From NCBI RefSeq assembly GCF_021134715.1, contig NC_060023.1, positions 9,486,001 through 9,550,000 on the forward strand: DNA of 64,000 nucleotides, in the 5' to 3' direction. The first letter of the stretch is position 1; every line of letters starts with the position of its first letter. This DNA is from Daphnia pulex. Taxonomy: Eukaryota > Arthropoda > Branchiopoda > Diplostraca > Daphniidae. Of this stretch, positions 37,563-48,931 are shown one piece after another. Position numbers and translations under genes: made by a program. The notes beneath the pieces are model-generated. The model ran no database searches. It saw only the letters and a program-made list of their open reading frames with translations, and was not told the origin of the DNA.

Positions 37563-39092
37563 TTTGCCACTTTGTCGAGAAAAACGTATTAGATTAATGG
37601 TTTTCGATGCACAGTATGAGCCGCTTGCAATAATACCCAGTTCGTGCACTGTGGTGTGTATTGAAGTAACGTAATTTGTTCCCGTTTTTGACCGTTGATT
37701 TGCCAAAATAGCGACTGTCTGCGTACATGCCATCTTTCAACTTCTCTTTAGCCCATTTTGTTACGTAAGTCTCAACGGACGTCGGGCTCGTCATTTAGAT
37801 AATTACTTTGCAACTTTTCCTTCCGTTTTAAATTCTTAATCCGAATAGGTGCCCAACCAAATTAAATTTTAGGCTGTTCTTCCCCGTTTTTTTTTCATTG
37901 TTGTCCGACTTGTTGTCTGTTACTGTTTCGACTTTCCGGGCCGACTTTATAATAAAAAAAAAATTAGCAAAAAAAATAAAATAAATTTTAGCATGAAAAG
38001 ATAGAATCCATTATACAACACCAGGTCGTCACCACCGATCGGTTTCGTTCCGAACAGGGTTGTGAAGTCTTAAATTTAGGATTTTCAGTTTTCAGACCAC
38101 TTGTTTCTTTTGGGTCGTCTTATCTCTGAATGTGCTAGTGAATTATTTGAAGCCACAGTATTATCTTATTGTGTTGACGACTGCCTGACTGAGGAACAAT
38201 TACAAACAAAACCGATCCCAAATTTTTACTCTCACCGAGGGAGTTCGTATCGCTTGTAATGTACTGTACTGTACTCCCCCTTCTCACCTCATCTTCTAAT
38301 TGGTCTCGAGAAAAATTTTCAACTTCAAAGATGCAATGAATTTATACAAAATGAAACTGTGACTTTTTGACAGAATGCAACTAACAAAGCGCATTAGAGC
38401 TCCTATTAATGAATTCGATTCCGATGTGCTCTGTACCTTGGACGCTTGTCAGTTTCTTTCTTGTTCTTGTATCGAGAAAGAAACAGCAATGCGCAAAATA
38501 TCGTCAATACAGTTTGTTTTCTTGTCAAATTATTGTACGCAATTGATTTCAATATGTTACGTCAAATTGTGTATTGAAATTCCAACAGAACCGGTTCTAG
38601 TAAATACTCACAGGATTCTCTTTGTACTTCCGGTTGATGCCTATTTTGGTTAAGGCAGTCGATTTTTCAAAATGACGAGGCCACACTTTGACAACTTCAA
38701 CGATAGAGTTTCTCAGTATTTTATTTCTAAGGAAAATATGTGGATCTAACATGGCTAGGGAGTTAAGGAAGCCTTTGTTGTGAGATTATCGATCAACCTC
38801 CGACCTTAATATCATACCATTCATTGTCAATTATCTTGTACTCTTTATTTTGGAAACCTATGTAGCAAACTGTATTGTTGTTGGAACCTTTTTTCTTTTT
38901 ACAGTTTTTTAGATCAGTATTTAGACAACTACGAATATTGTTACCGTTAAATTAAATGCAATAAGCCATAAGTGTTTCTTTATAAAATATTCATTATTGA
39001 AGATGATAAGTCGATTAATGTTACACCTCGTCGTTAATGAAATTGTTCCTCCTTCGCTGATTAAAAAGCGGTAAGCGTAAAACAAACCCTGT
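37563..39092. other. 3' UTRs, no gene seen
   Basis: Lies between the convergent CSRNP and Rh genes. An AATAAA polyadenylation signal at 37951-37956 would give a CSRNP 3' UTR of about 400 bases; a second lies near 37979. The remainder is AT-rich with no credible exon. Confidence 0.5.
37951..37956 (+). terminator. Polyadenylation signal of CSRNP gene
   Basis: AATAAA 389 bases after the stop codon, within an A-rich stretch. Chosen as the first canonical hexamer on this strand. Confidence 0.5.
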
Positions 39093-41119
39093 TCAAAATT
39101 TAAACAGATGTTGGTAATAGTTTTCTGAAAAGTCCATCTCCCATTTACCAGTAATTAGTCCTCCGAATATAGCAAATGCTAGAGTAGTTCCTAGAGCCGC
39201 AATTTGGTAAGCTCCTTGACTTAAAGCAGAACGAGCCAACCCTGGCACAACATTTCCAACGTGGTGTTCCAAATTCCAGTAATCTGGAGTTTTGACCATG
39301 GGCGTTCTAGCAGGAAACAGCCGATACAAACTGAAACAAATTAAAATGTGATTACGGACAATTTTTTTCTAGTGAATCAAGGCAATTTCACGTGTAATTG
39401 TAATTTTTTTCTGTAGCAAAAGCCGCTGCAATAGCTCCTACAAATGCGGAAATTAATCCCGGAAGGCCATGTAAATTGTGAACACCATTAGTGTCCCGAA
39501 TACCGAATATTCGATTGATTCCTGGCTTTGATAAGTTTAATTGGTAATAGAAAAAGCATATTTATTTTATAACCTGTTATTTAAATTGAAAAAAAGAAAA
39601 ACTTACAGTAAAAACCACCACTCCGAGCACTGAAACTAGCCCAGCGAAACATCCCACAATAATCGCACCAAATGGATAAATCATCATGTCAGCAGCTGTG
39701 CCAATTGCAACTCCTCCTGCCAAAGCTGAATTTTGAATTTGTACCTGTGTGAGTTTGGTAACACTTTATATTTCAAACTGCTGATTAAGTTTTTTAAAAT
39801 TTATTTTTACCGTATAGGATCGTTTATTGTCCAAAAGGGAACTTAGACTTATAGCCAAAGTCACGACAGTACTCGCTGCTAAAGAATAGTAAGTATTAAT
39901 AACAGCTCTGTGCTGGGCATCGCCCTGAGCTAAACTAGCGTTTAGTGTAGGCCAAAAAAGCCATAGAAACATCGTCCCTAAAAATTCCCATCGGAAAATT
40001 ATTTCTTTCAATAAAGCGACATAAAAAATAATACCGATTACGGCGAATAGATCGGAAGTTGGAAGGGTGATACTGACCGTCTCTCTTTCCGGTCTGTTTT
40101 TTCGCAAGACGCAACTCACTGTTAGGCCGAAATAAGCAGCAAAAACGTGAACCAACATTGAAACTCCAACGTCCGAAATCTAAATGAACTTGATTGTTGA
40201 GAGAATCAACGATTTCCAATGTAAAAAGAGAAGAGCAAGCTACTAAGAACAACGATGGAAAATACCTGTAAAATGTCGAGGCAGATGTATTCGTTGGTGG
40301 CGAAACAAAGTATTTCACAGATGGCCATAATTATCAACTGAGTCGGAGTGGTCAAATCAAGAACGGCTCCGAATGAAATTAATATCGCTAGCGTAGCGAA
40401 ATCAGCATGCACCAAACTATTTGCGACACAGGAATGTTTCACTTGTAACAAATTGTCATTAACTATAAACACAAATTACTTGGTAATGCTGACGTGAATT
40501 TTCCCGCGTTGCATTTGAAAAAATCCTTGGCATAAAGTCGCCCATTGAAGTGTAATTGCCACGACCAATAAAGTCGAAACGACAGAACTATTGCCATACC
40601 GTTTTAAAAAAGTTGCAAGGAAACCGAACCCAATGACCACCGTCAAATGAACATCCTGAAACACTAGAAGACAAACCAGCCGGAGCATTTAATTTAATCT
40701 TAAACGATCCTCAACATCCGTTTATAATAGGCAGAATCAATTAAAAAATGTAACGGAATTATACGGGAGCGAACCCTAAAACATTTAAATTGTCAAATGA
40801 AAGTGAAGACGACATTCCTTTCCATGATGAATGTAATTTAAAAAATGATTGCATTATTACTGTAGTAGTAAATCGATGACAAATGTTTTCTAACGTGAGT
40901 CCCACGAACACGATCAAAATCATTTTCTACGACGATTCCAATCGATTCTCCAGTATAGTCAACAAACATTGCATACGCCCAACACAGAGCAAGTTCAAGA
41001 AATAATATACACAATGCAAAGCTCCCATTCTCCATCGTGAAATGCGAGCCTAAGTATGCAGCTGTGCTCCGGCGACTAGTCAAAATGCTACTGAAATCAA
41101 ACATGTTTTTTTTCCCCAT
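39093..41119 (-). CDS. Rh50: Rh-type ammonium/CO2 transporter
   Basis: Eight minus-strand exons: 41119-40861, 40663-40480, 40416-40266, 40179-40035, 39977-39811, 39744-39607, 39525-39392 and 39330-39093; 471 residues. It matches animal Rh glycoproteins (RhBG/RhCG, Rh50) throughout: [57 protein letters not shown] and [13 protein letters not shown]. The pore histidines of the twin-His motif are present in [12 protein letters not shown] and [10 protein letters not shown]. About twelve membrane segments are expected. It probably mediates ammonia excretion. Joins at 40663 and 40416 were picked because they restore FQDVH and NLVHADF in phase. The first exon has an alternative acceptor-like TTTCAG just after the ATG, so an upstream non-coding or coding exon is possible. 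Confidence 0.9.
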
Positions 41120-42064
41120 AAATCAGACAAATGATGGCGGTTGAACTGGGGTTCGACACCCTCCTAGTATAATTCTTGGTGAAACCTTTTTTTAAAATAA
41201 ATAATCGAGGGAAATTAGTTCACCAGTAATCCTTAGGCTAGTAGAAATGGTAGAAGACAAGCTATTTAATTCATAATAAAATTAATCGTGAATGAAATTG
41301 ACACGAAATCTAGACTTTCTATTTAAAAATTGACTCTGTCATGCGCCGTCTCATGCTTCTGAAATCTGAATCAATGACGAAGTCAAACTATGCGAGTAAC
41401 TGTGCTATATGATAGCGCCGTACGTTTAATTTTAATACAGAACACAATTAATTTAGCATTTTGTAATGGATTAATTTGTAGCCTGCACGTGGTCTCGTCG
41501 CCGTGTTTTAACTCTTTTGTAACTGAGCTGTATATTATTTCATCACATGACAGTGTCGTGTGGTCAATGAATCACACGCAAAACCTTGGGACAGCACTAA
41601 GCTTCGAAATATTTTAACAGATACGAAACAGAAATTATCTAAGATAGTGTAGATTAATTGAAGAAAAAAGCCGTGTAATAATCAGGAAAACTAAAAATAC
41701 AAATTTTTACACGGTAATAAGGAAGTTGAAACACACAGCTGTTCGCTCTGCGTTTATTTGACACCAGAGGGCTTTGCTTTAAGAGTACTCGCATGCGACT
41801 CATTCTTCAGGAATAACGGCGATAGATCCTTCAGAAATTTTGATTGTCTAGTGGTATTGGTTTTCACCTTTCAGACCTGTGGGGCAAATGTAACAGTTGA
41901 AGACGAAGGAAAACTCATTGGCGAAATTGCAAATTTAGTTGAAACCGTTAGGTTCTTACGGTTGGTCGAGGGGAAAACGAAATCTCTGTGACATCGTTTG
42001 TTGGTGCCTGCATGAAACTGTCGTAGCGAGTTTTTTGTTTTTCAATAAAAATCGATGACCCATC
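41120..42064. other. Divergent promoter region (Rh / REPS)
   Basis: Holds the 5' flanks of two head-to-head genes. The 77-codon open frame at 41758-41991 lacks support and is left out. Confidence 0.4.
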
Positions 42065-44294
42065 ATGTTGGCCAGCAGTAAAATTTTACCTCTCAATGTT
42101 GATGTGGAAACTGGTAATCACACAGTGAACAGTGAAACTGACATACTCTCGACTAGTTCTCCCAAATGCCACTCCTTGGTGCACACTGTTCACCAACCTA
42201 GGACAAGGAATCTGCACCACCATGCAAGGGGAAATAAAAAGATGCCTCCAAAGAGTCCAGATCTGATAGAACTCTCTGATGCAGGCCAGTCACCAGTTTC
42301 GGTTAGTATAGCGATTATTAATGCTTTGGCACTACCCTTAACATGTTTCCAAAACACAGTCTTTCTTATTCCTATTGTCTAAGAGGATACAACTCTAGCG
42401 GGAAATGAAACTATATATTGTTAATTTTCAGGTACTAGAAGATGACAGCAGCCCAGGTGTGACAACTGATGCTGATAGTGAAGATCCTTCTTACTGTGAT
42501 ACAGAATCTCCTACACCAACTAATAGTGCTGTAACTATCGACCCTAAAAACTACTGGCAAGGAGCAGAAGAGCATAGGGAGTTGTTAGCAACAGAAGGTG
42601 AAGAAGAAGATGATGATGAAGAACAAGTTGATCAAGATGACCAACGAGACATAGAATTGGTAGATATCAACAGTTCTGATTCTGAAGTAGGAACTTCAAA
42701 TAATCCAAGTAGTGATTCTGATGGTGGCAATCTCTCTTACTCAAATGATGGTATGTTTTCTAACATTGATGTTATCTAGAGTTCTAGACAGACAAAGTAT
42801 CCTCAAAACATTTTTATTTTTAATTAGTAGATGACATTGATGAAGAAGAATTGTGGAAAATAAATCCTGACCAGTTATCCTATTACAAAGTTCAGTTCAA
42901 GACACTTCAAACTGACCCAAATGGACTAATTGGAGGTTCTCAAGCCAAGCAATTCTTTGAAAAGTCCCGATTGCCAACCGCGGAACTCTCTCATATTTGG
43001 TAATAAGAAGGCCTTGATGCACCAAAGTCATTGATTAATTTTCTAAACTCATATATTACAGGCAACTCAGTGATGTGACCAAGGATGGGGCTCTGTCTTT
43101 AAGTGAATTTTGCACTGCTATGCATTTGGTGGTATTGCGAAGGAACAAAATTATGTTGCCCAAGCAGTTGCCTCCAGCATTAGATCCATTGCAAATGTTT
43201 GAAGCTTCACCGCAACCATCTCTGTCGTCAGCCGTTTCGACTGTGGCAACTACAATCAATGATAAAGATCCGCAGAATACCCAAGGGAAACCCTCCTCAT
43301 CTAGCCTACAATCTGCTGTCGATGGTTCTGGCACTGCTCAGCATTGGACCAAATTTGTCGACTCCCCTACAGGATCGGTGGCATCCCCCGGTCCCCAACC
43401 AGTGAATTTTGATTTCAAACGAGCCCAAGTCCAAGTGGAACAGGATCCACGAATTCTCCACCCAGTCGCCTTACGGTTAACGCCCGAGTCACAACAATTG
43501 TCAGAAATAGGCCCTTCTTCAGGCGCCGTTTCCCTGCCCCAAACTTCGACTGTTAATTCCCTAGGAAACAACTTGACTAGCCACGTGACTTCTATCCCTT
43601 CTGCAGCTTCAATTGCTAGCTCATCGGTGGGCAAGAAGGAACCACCACCTCCTCCTCCACCTCGACCGTACAGAGGACACGCCAGGAGTTCCTCGTTGGA
43701 TCTCAACCAACTTGGTACTTATCTTGAAGCTTAATTGACCCAAGAAGATAATATTGAGCATTATCTATTCTAGGTCGCAATACCGGACTGAATTCTGCGG
43801 CACCTCCCGCCGTTCCTCCTCGTGTCTCTCCCAGTATGGTAAGTAAACATCAAGTACAAACATTTCTAACCGTCGCATGAATAATTCAAAGTTTCCATTT
43901 ACTCATCAGGGCTCCCCAAGGAAAGAAAATGAGTCAAGCAATCAAAGTACTGGTGGTGGGGCATTCCAAGTTTATCGGAGACCCACCGGGCCAATCGCCG
44001 TTCCTGTTGTCAGCACTTGCGCAACTCCGGAAAAGAAACCCGCTGTATTATCCAATACCACCTCGACGGCTACCAAAAGCCTGACTTCGGTCATCGAGGA
44101 TCACCAACGGCGGGGTGAAGTTCTCCGGAAACAGCAACAAATCTTGACCAAGCAGCTGTTTGACATCCAGGTAAATTAAATTTGCAGCTCATAAGTTCGA
44201 GTATTCGTTGACATTTCATTTGTGATACCAGGAAGAGAAAAATCACCTTGAGCTCCGTCTACAAAAACTGCACGTATCCGATTCTCAGTGTTAG
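42065..44294 (+). CDS. Reps: REPS-type EH-domain protein (RalBP1-associated)
   Basis: Seven exons: 42065-42301, 42432-42750, 42831-42999, 43062-43714, 43774-43838, 43910-44170 and 44232-44294; 588 residues. The N-terminus is polar and acidic. The EH domain (around residues 190-290) contains [30 protein letters not shown] and [33 protein letters not shown] is a complete EF-hand calcium loop. A proline run with SH3-type PPPPPPPRP and the REPS-conserved [11 protein letters not shown] follow. The C-terminus is a coiled coil ([20 protein letters not shown] onward), which binds RalBP1 in mammals. REPS proteins link Ral signalling to endocytosis of receptors. Only one EH domain is seen. Confidence 0.92.
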
Positions 44295-44878
44295 ATGATT
44301 TCAACCGAACGAACTGCCAGTGCTTTATTGTCGACCGGGAGGCTAGGTGTTGTGAGGTTGGTGAAGTATCAAGCCAAAGTCAACGAGTGTGAACGGTTTT
44401 TTCTCTCTCTCGCTTTTCCCCAAGCGGCTATTTTTTTACCACATTAGCATTCTATGGAGCTGAAGTTAAAAAGAGAAATTGGCAGCTTCTGTGTTCTCTG
44501 ACGAAGGAAGTGGAAAAAGAATTGAAATATGTAATTGTTAGTTTGTTATCCCTTTTTTCCTAGTTTGTTATTTTTGAAGATATGCTTCCGTCGTCTTCTT
44601 TTCTTGATTAAAATTTTTTCGCTCTTTCGTCCACTCTCTTGCACATGTGTCGGGAACATTGTGGATTACGGTATTCGCACACACACCTCTCATCCACCTC
44701 TCGGTCATATTATATCTAAATCTCTCCTAAATGTACATTTAATTATTCCACCCGTTGCCTCCCCGCCAGCCCTTTTCCTTGCTTCCCCTTCACCATGCCA
44801 TCAAACGACTGGCTATAATAAATCAAATAACCAATGTATTGCTATAAAGAAACAAAAAGCGTGGAAAGAATAATTTTC
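44295..44878. other. Convergent 3' UTRs of REPS and OSCP1
   Basis: A pyrimidine-rich, non-coding stretch. The REPS AATAAA signal at 44817-44822 lies only 57 bases from the OSCP1 stop, so the two mature transcripts probably overlap tail to tail. Confidence 0.5.
44817..44822 (+). terminator. Polyadenylation signal of REPS gene
   Basis: AATAAA about 520 bases after the stop, directly before the convergent OSCP1 coding end. Confidence 0.45.
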
Positions 44879-45970
44879 TTATTTATCAGATACACTGGCT
44901 TGATCAAACAGATCTAGTAGCGTTTCTTCGGCGACATGAAGAGTTTCTTGTTCCGGTAGTGAAATCGCCTTGAGCTCCAGTTGAATCGAGTCTACCTTTC
45001 CTTCTACTGTTGCGGTGCCAACGTTTGCTATATTCGGTTGAGTATTATCCATAGTTGGCTTAGCCATAATTCTTTGCAGGGAAGTGAATCCGCTTGTGCG
45101 AAAGTGTGGTCGCTGAGATTCGTTGAACATATTTATCCCAAGATTACTAGACTCGTTGAACTGAAAATCGTAAGGTTTGCAATTTCCTAGAGCAAGTTGA
45201 GGCAGAATGAAACCCTCCGGAAGAGGGCGCTTGTTATCTAAATAAAAATAGCCGGATTGACTCTGTAATTCTCGGTTTAGGAATATGGTAACACGAGTCT
45301 TGCATGGTTGCAGGTAGTTGAGCAAGCCATGTCGAATCGTCATCCACGCCCATGGCGAAAGTTTTGCGTAATGCTATCATGAAATATTATTATTTTACCA
45401 TCAAGAAAATTTTAATAAAATAGAGAAGGATGTACCGTCATCAATAAGTCCTTGGAATATTGGATTTGCAGCAGGATTTCTGGATCTTCGGATAGCTGCA
45501 TCCAACTGTCCACATGGTTTATCGTAATAGATAACAATGACTGTGCGTCTGGAGCTGACATGAATTGAAATTTTATAGACATGGCCATCAAATCGTACAG
45601 TTTATCGAGGCTATCTTGAGCGAGTCGCATTATGGAAGAGTGAACAATATTTTCCATTAAATTCTTCAAGTTGGATGTTGAATTTAGACGTTCCGGACGG
45701 AATATTCCGCTTAGGAACTGACGGTTCAACATTGTTGAAAGTAAATCATTCAACACTAAATCCCGTCCGTCGTTATCAGTGATAAAACAGTAATCAAAAT
45801 CAAAGTTAAAGAAATGCATTGTATTATTTTTATATCCTCTAAATCTTCTCACCTTTTTCAGATTTTTCTTTCAAAATATCCTGAGCTTGGAGTCGTTGTT
45901 CTATTATGTACAGCAACTCCCCTCCTAAATTTAAATACAATAAAGGAAACGCTTGAAGAATATAACCCAT
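44879..45970 (-). CDS. OSCP1: OSCP1 (organic solute carrier partner 1)
   Basis: Three minus-strand exons: 45970-45853, 45755-45436 and 45373-44879; 310 residues. The N-terminus FPLLYLNLGGELLYIIEQRL is nearly the same as vertebrate OSCP1 (LPLLFLNLGGEMLYILDQRL). It continues with VLNDLLSTMLNRQFLSGIFRPE and ASIMKL-like HSSIMRLAQDSLDKLYDLMAMSIKFQ. Intron 1 is placed so that the join reads EKSEKVLNDLL, which fits the family. OSCP1 is a conserved cytosolic protein tied to solute transport and, in ciliated organisms, to flagellar function; its biochemistry is unclear. The C-terminal third is shorter than in mammals (about 380). Confidence 0.9.
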
Positions 45971-46304
45971 TTTTCAAGTTATTTTCTCAGAAGGTTTTTT
46001 AGAATGATTTGCTTTCTTATTTTGTTTTGAAAACTGGCAAAACAATTGTTGTCAAGGCAACTTTGCTTCTTGGTTAGAAGAGGCTTCTTGTCTTGTAGTG
46101 TTTTCTTCTTCTCAGAGTCTCAGCCGTCTCAGCTGATAGCTCGTCATCGCGCGAACATTTAACAACCCAATCTCTATTTTATTTTTAGACCAACTCAGTT
46201 TCTATTCATCTTAGATGATTAAATCTCCTGTCATTATCAGTGAAAATCATTAAAAAAATTGACAGTCTGTTTACTATATATTGATAAAAGCATTGATAAC
46301 AACA
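45971..46304. promoter_or_regulatory. Bidirectional promoter between OSCP1 and METTL4
   Basis: Only 334 bases separate the two divergent start codons, so both promoters must lie here or overlap. It contains a near-palindromic CAGCCGTCTCAGCTGATAGC stretch at 46121-46140. No TATA box is obvious for either gene. Confidence 0.5.
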
Positions 46305-47475
46305 ATGTCTATTTTGCATAAGAGTGAAGCTGGATATTTTATATGCCATCGTAATCTGTCTGAGGAAATGTGTGGACGACCGTACAATAGAAATTTGTTC
46401 GATATACGTACTCCTTTTTTGAAAGACCAAGAAGCTGCATCTGTAGCACAAGAAATGGAAAGTGGTGTTACCAAGAAGAGGAAGCGTAAGAAAAACCACG
46501 AAGTTAAACCATTACCCCTTGAAGAATCATCAGTTTTAGAACTCTTGTCTGAGCTGTCAAGTTTTTTCAAACCTCCACCTTCACCACTAGATTTCACTGT
46601 CAACAACACACCTGCTCGTAACATGGTCACCAAGTTTCTTTCATCAGTTCCAGGGTTAAAAATACAAGACACCAATTTTCAAATGAGTTGTGTCAACTCA
46701 TCAGAACAGATAATAGAGAAGGACATTGATGGAGAAACTTTCATTCTCCCACCTCATAGCCAATTTTACAAGAGTGACATTGGCTACCTGGAAACACTAG
46801 TGAAAAGTGGACGTACGTTTTCTCTCATCGTTATGGACCCATCTTGGACGAACCGCTTTGTTAAGCGAAAGAGACATGCTGGTGGTCCAAATAGTTATCA
46901 ATCGATGGATAACGACATTTTAGCAACTTTACCCATTTCAAAGTTGTGCACCCAAGGAACTTTGGTTGTGGTATGGTGCACCAATTCCAAAACTCATCTA
47001 GACTACCTTTCAAATACTCTACTACCTCTCTGGAATCTAACCTACGTTGCTACCTGGTTCTGGATCAAAGTAAGTGCACAATTAGTTTTTTCCTCGTAAT
47101 TAGGCATTACCGGTGTTCTTTTACCCGATTCAGATTACTAAATCTGGAAAATTTGTATGCCCGTGGAACGGACCAAGTGGCAAACATCCGTTTGAACGAA
47201 TCATATTAGCGCGTAAAATAATTCCAACCAAAGGAACACTGGAAATAGAACCAGTTCCAGATAAGAAGTTGGTTGTGTCTGTCCCTTGCGCAATACATTC
47301 GTTCAAACCGCCGCTTCAAAAGCTCCTCCGACCATTTCTCACGTCTGACAATCAGACATTGGAATTGTTTGCGCGATCTCTCATGCCCTACACAGTTAGC
47401 TTGGGGAATCAAGTACCACTTTTGCAGCATACAAGTTTATTCGAAGAGAAAAATGAGCAGTCGATATCATTCTGA
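46305..47475 (+). CDS. METTL4: METTL4: MT-A70 family N6-adenine methyltransferase
   Basis: Two exons: 46305-47069 and 47134-47475; 368 residues. A basic, nuclear-signal-like KKRKRKK lies at residues 57-63. The MT-A70 core follows: FSLIVMDPSWTNRFVKRKR, then TLVVVWCTNSKTHLDYL, WNLTYVATWFWIK and ITKSGKFVCPWNGPSGKHPFE, all close to human METTL4. It uses SAM to methylate adenine N6; human METTL4 makes m6Am in U2 snRNA, and DNA 6mA has also been claimed. The catalytic motif is DPSW (residues 178-181) instead of the usual DPPW. The other landmarks are intact, so loss of activity cannot be concluded. ATG 46305 is the first ATG in frame after an upstream near-cognate-only stretch. Confidence 0.92.
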
Positions 47476-48931
47476 TGTTTTCTTTTCCCGTTTGCTCTAA
47501 TTCGTTTTCTAAGCTTGACTTTCTCGATTTAGTATAAAATAGAAAGTGTGTCCAAGTGATTTTGCTCTATTAATCTTTTTAAATTTTTTTTTGTTTTATC
47601 CCATGGAAAATTGTACGTCAAAAGATTATCATCGCGCGTCAATTGTTACCATAGAATGTCATCTCATTGAACTATTGAACAATGGAAGAACAAAAAATAC
47701 CGATAAACAGCTAATACGTGACAAATCATCTTTGCTAAGGAAATTTTTTTTGATTGATAGCGTACGTCTCGTACTTTCATGTCATGGGGTCTTACGTATA
47801 ACGTATCAAACGTAGTTGTGTAGTTGTAGATTGAAATGACAAAGGTTACAGACACATTACGTTATGCACTCTCTTCGAAAATATCACGTATTTGTCTTTA
47901 AAATTGAAAGATTTACTGTCGTTAAAATTAGACATGGTTTGATTCATATGCTTTATGTCGTAAATCTTTTAAGTCTTTGTTTACATTAAATATCACACAT
48001 CAACCCATTGAGTTTAACTCAGGGGACTCAACCTATGAGACTAGACTTTAGGGATTTACCCAAGATTGATAATCATTATCCTGGTGTATAAATCACCCAA
48101 AAACCAAATCTTCGTTTGTCATCACGTATACGGGGTGACAAAATAAATTGAGTTGACAGATGATAAAATTATAGACAACGCTTTGACACTACTCGTTTAC
48201 GTAGTTTAAGCGATTCGAAAAGTCATCGTCAACGCAGAATCAAGTTTATGGTCAACAGCTAGAGTTGTAAGCTTTAGCACACAATAACAGACGTGTCATA
48301 TCTTATACAATAGCATTGCCAGTCTCACTGTCATGGACAGTATCTAATCCTCCAAATGTCATAGTAATTTTTATGCGGTTCTGCCTTGTTGTTTTAGCAG
48401 ATTAATCCATTTAAGAACCAACAACGCGGTACCATGAAAGAATATTTGCTTTAGTAAAAAAAAAAAATATGTTGGTGATAATATTGGAAGTAAAAAAAAA
48501 ATAATAAAATCAACGTTGAGTGCAAAGATCTTTGTCGCAATTTCGCCACACGGGGAGGGGATTGACGATTTACAGTTAAACGTGTAATAAACTACGTAAT
48601 CTGTACCGTAATCTGGGGTGGAATTTCGACAGGTGATAATTTTGTCAATGCGAGGTTACAACATGCTCATCATTTCAGGTAACTGAAGCGTGTCGTGTGA
48701 AAAGAGCAAACTGCGACAGAACTGTGGCGTCAAGTGCCCTTAATGACGTCATTCCGGCATCTTTTGTCTGCCTCCCATTGGTGCTGTCTTGGTTCGATCA
48801 AGGCGACAAAAGGTTGACGAAGATAACATTAGACGCACAGATTAAAAATGCCGATGTTTATTTAAATAGACGGGCGGGTCTGTCAACAACCAGATCAGTA
48901 ATTTCCTAGTCGTCGAAAGCTAAAGTTCAAT
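47476..48931. other. Intergenic, no gene seen
   Basis: AT-rich, with poly-A runs near 48455-48510. Contains METTL4 3' UTR and the upstream region of the mucin-like gene, where TATTTAAATA (48859-48868) sits about 36 bases before a TCAGT initiator-like site (48895-48899). That spacing is a little long, so this core promoter is tentative. Confidence 0.4.

Noticed and set aside
40463-40479. An apparent 17-base gap between two open frames in the Rh gene, suggesting a frameshift
   Set aside because: A 63-base intron from 40479 to 40417 joins the frames and restores HVSITNLVHADF, as in other Rh proteins, so no frameshift is needed.
41140-41170. GGGGTTCGACACCCTCC, resembling a tRNA T arm
   Set aside because: The rest of a cloverleaf (acceptor, D and anticodon arms) is missing upstream.
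48697-48909. 70-codon plus-strand open frame just upstream of the mucin-like gene
   Set aside because: Overlaps the likely promoter and shows no recognisable feature.
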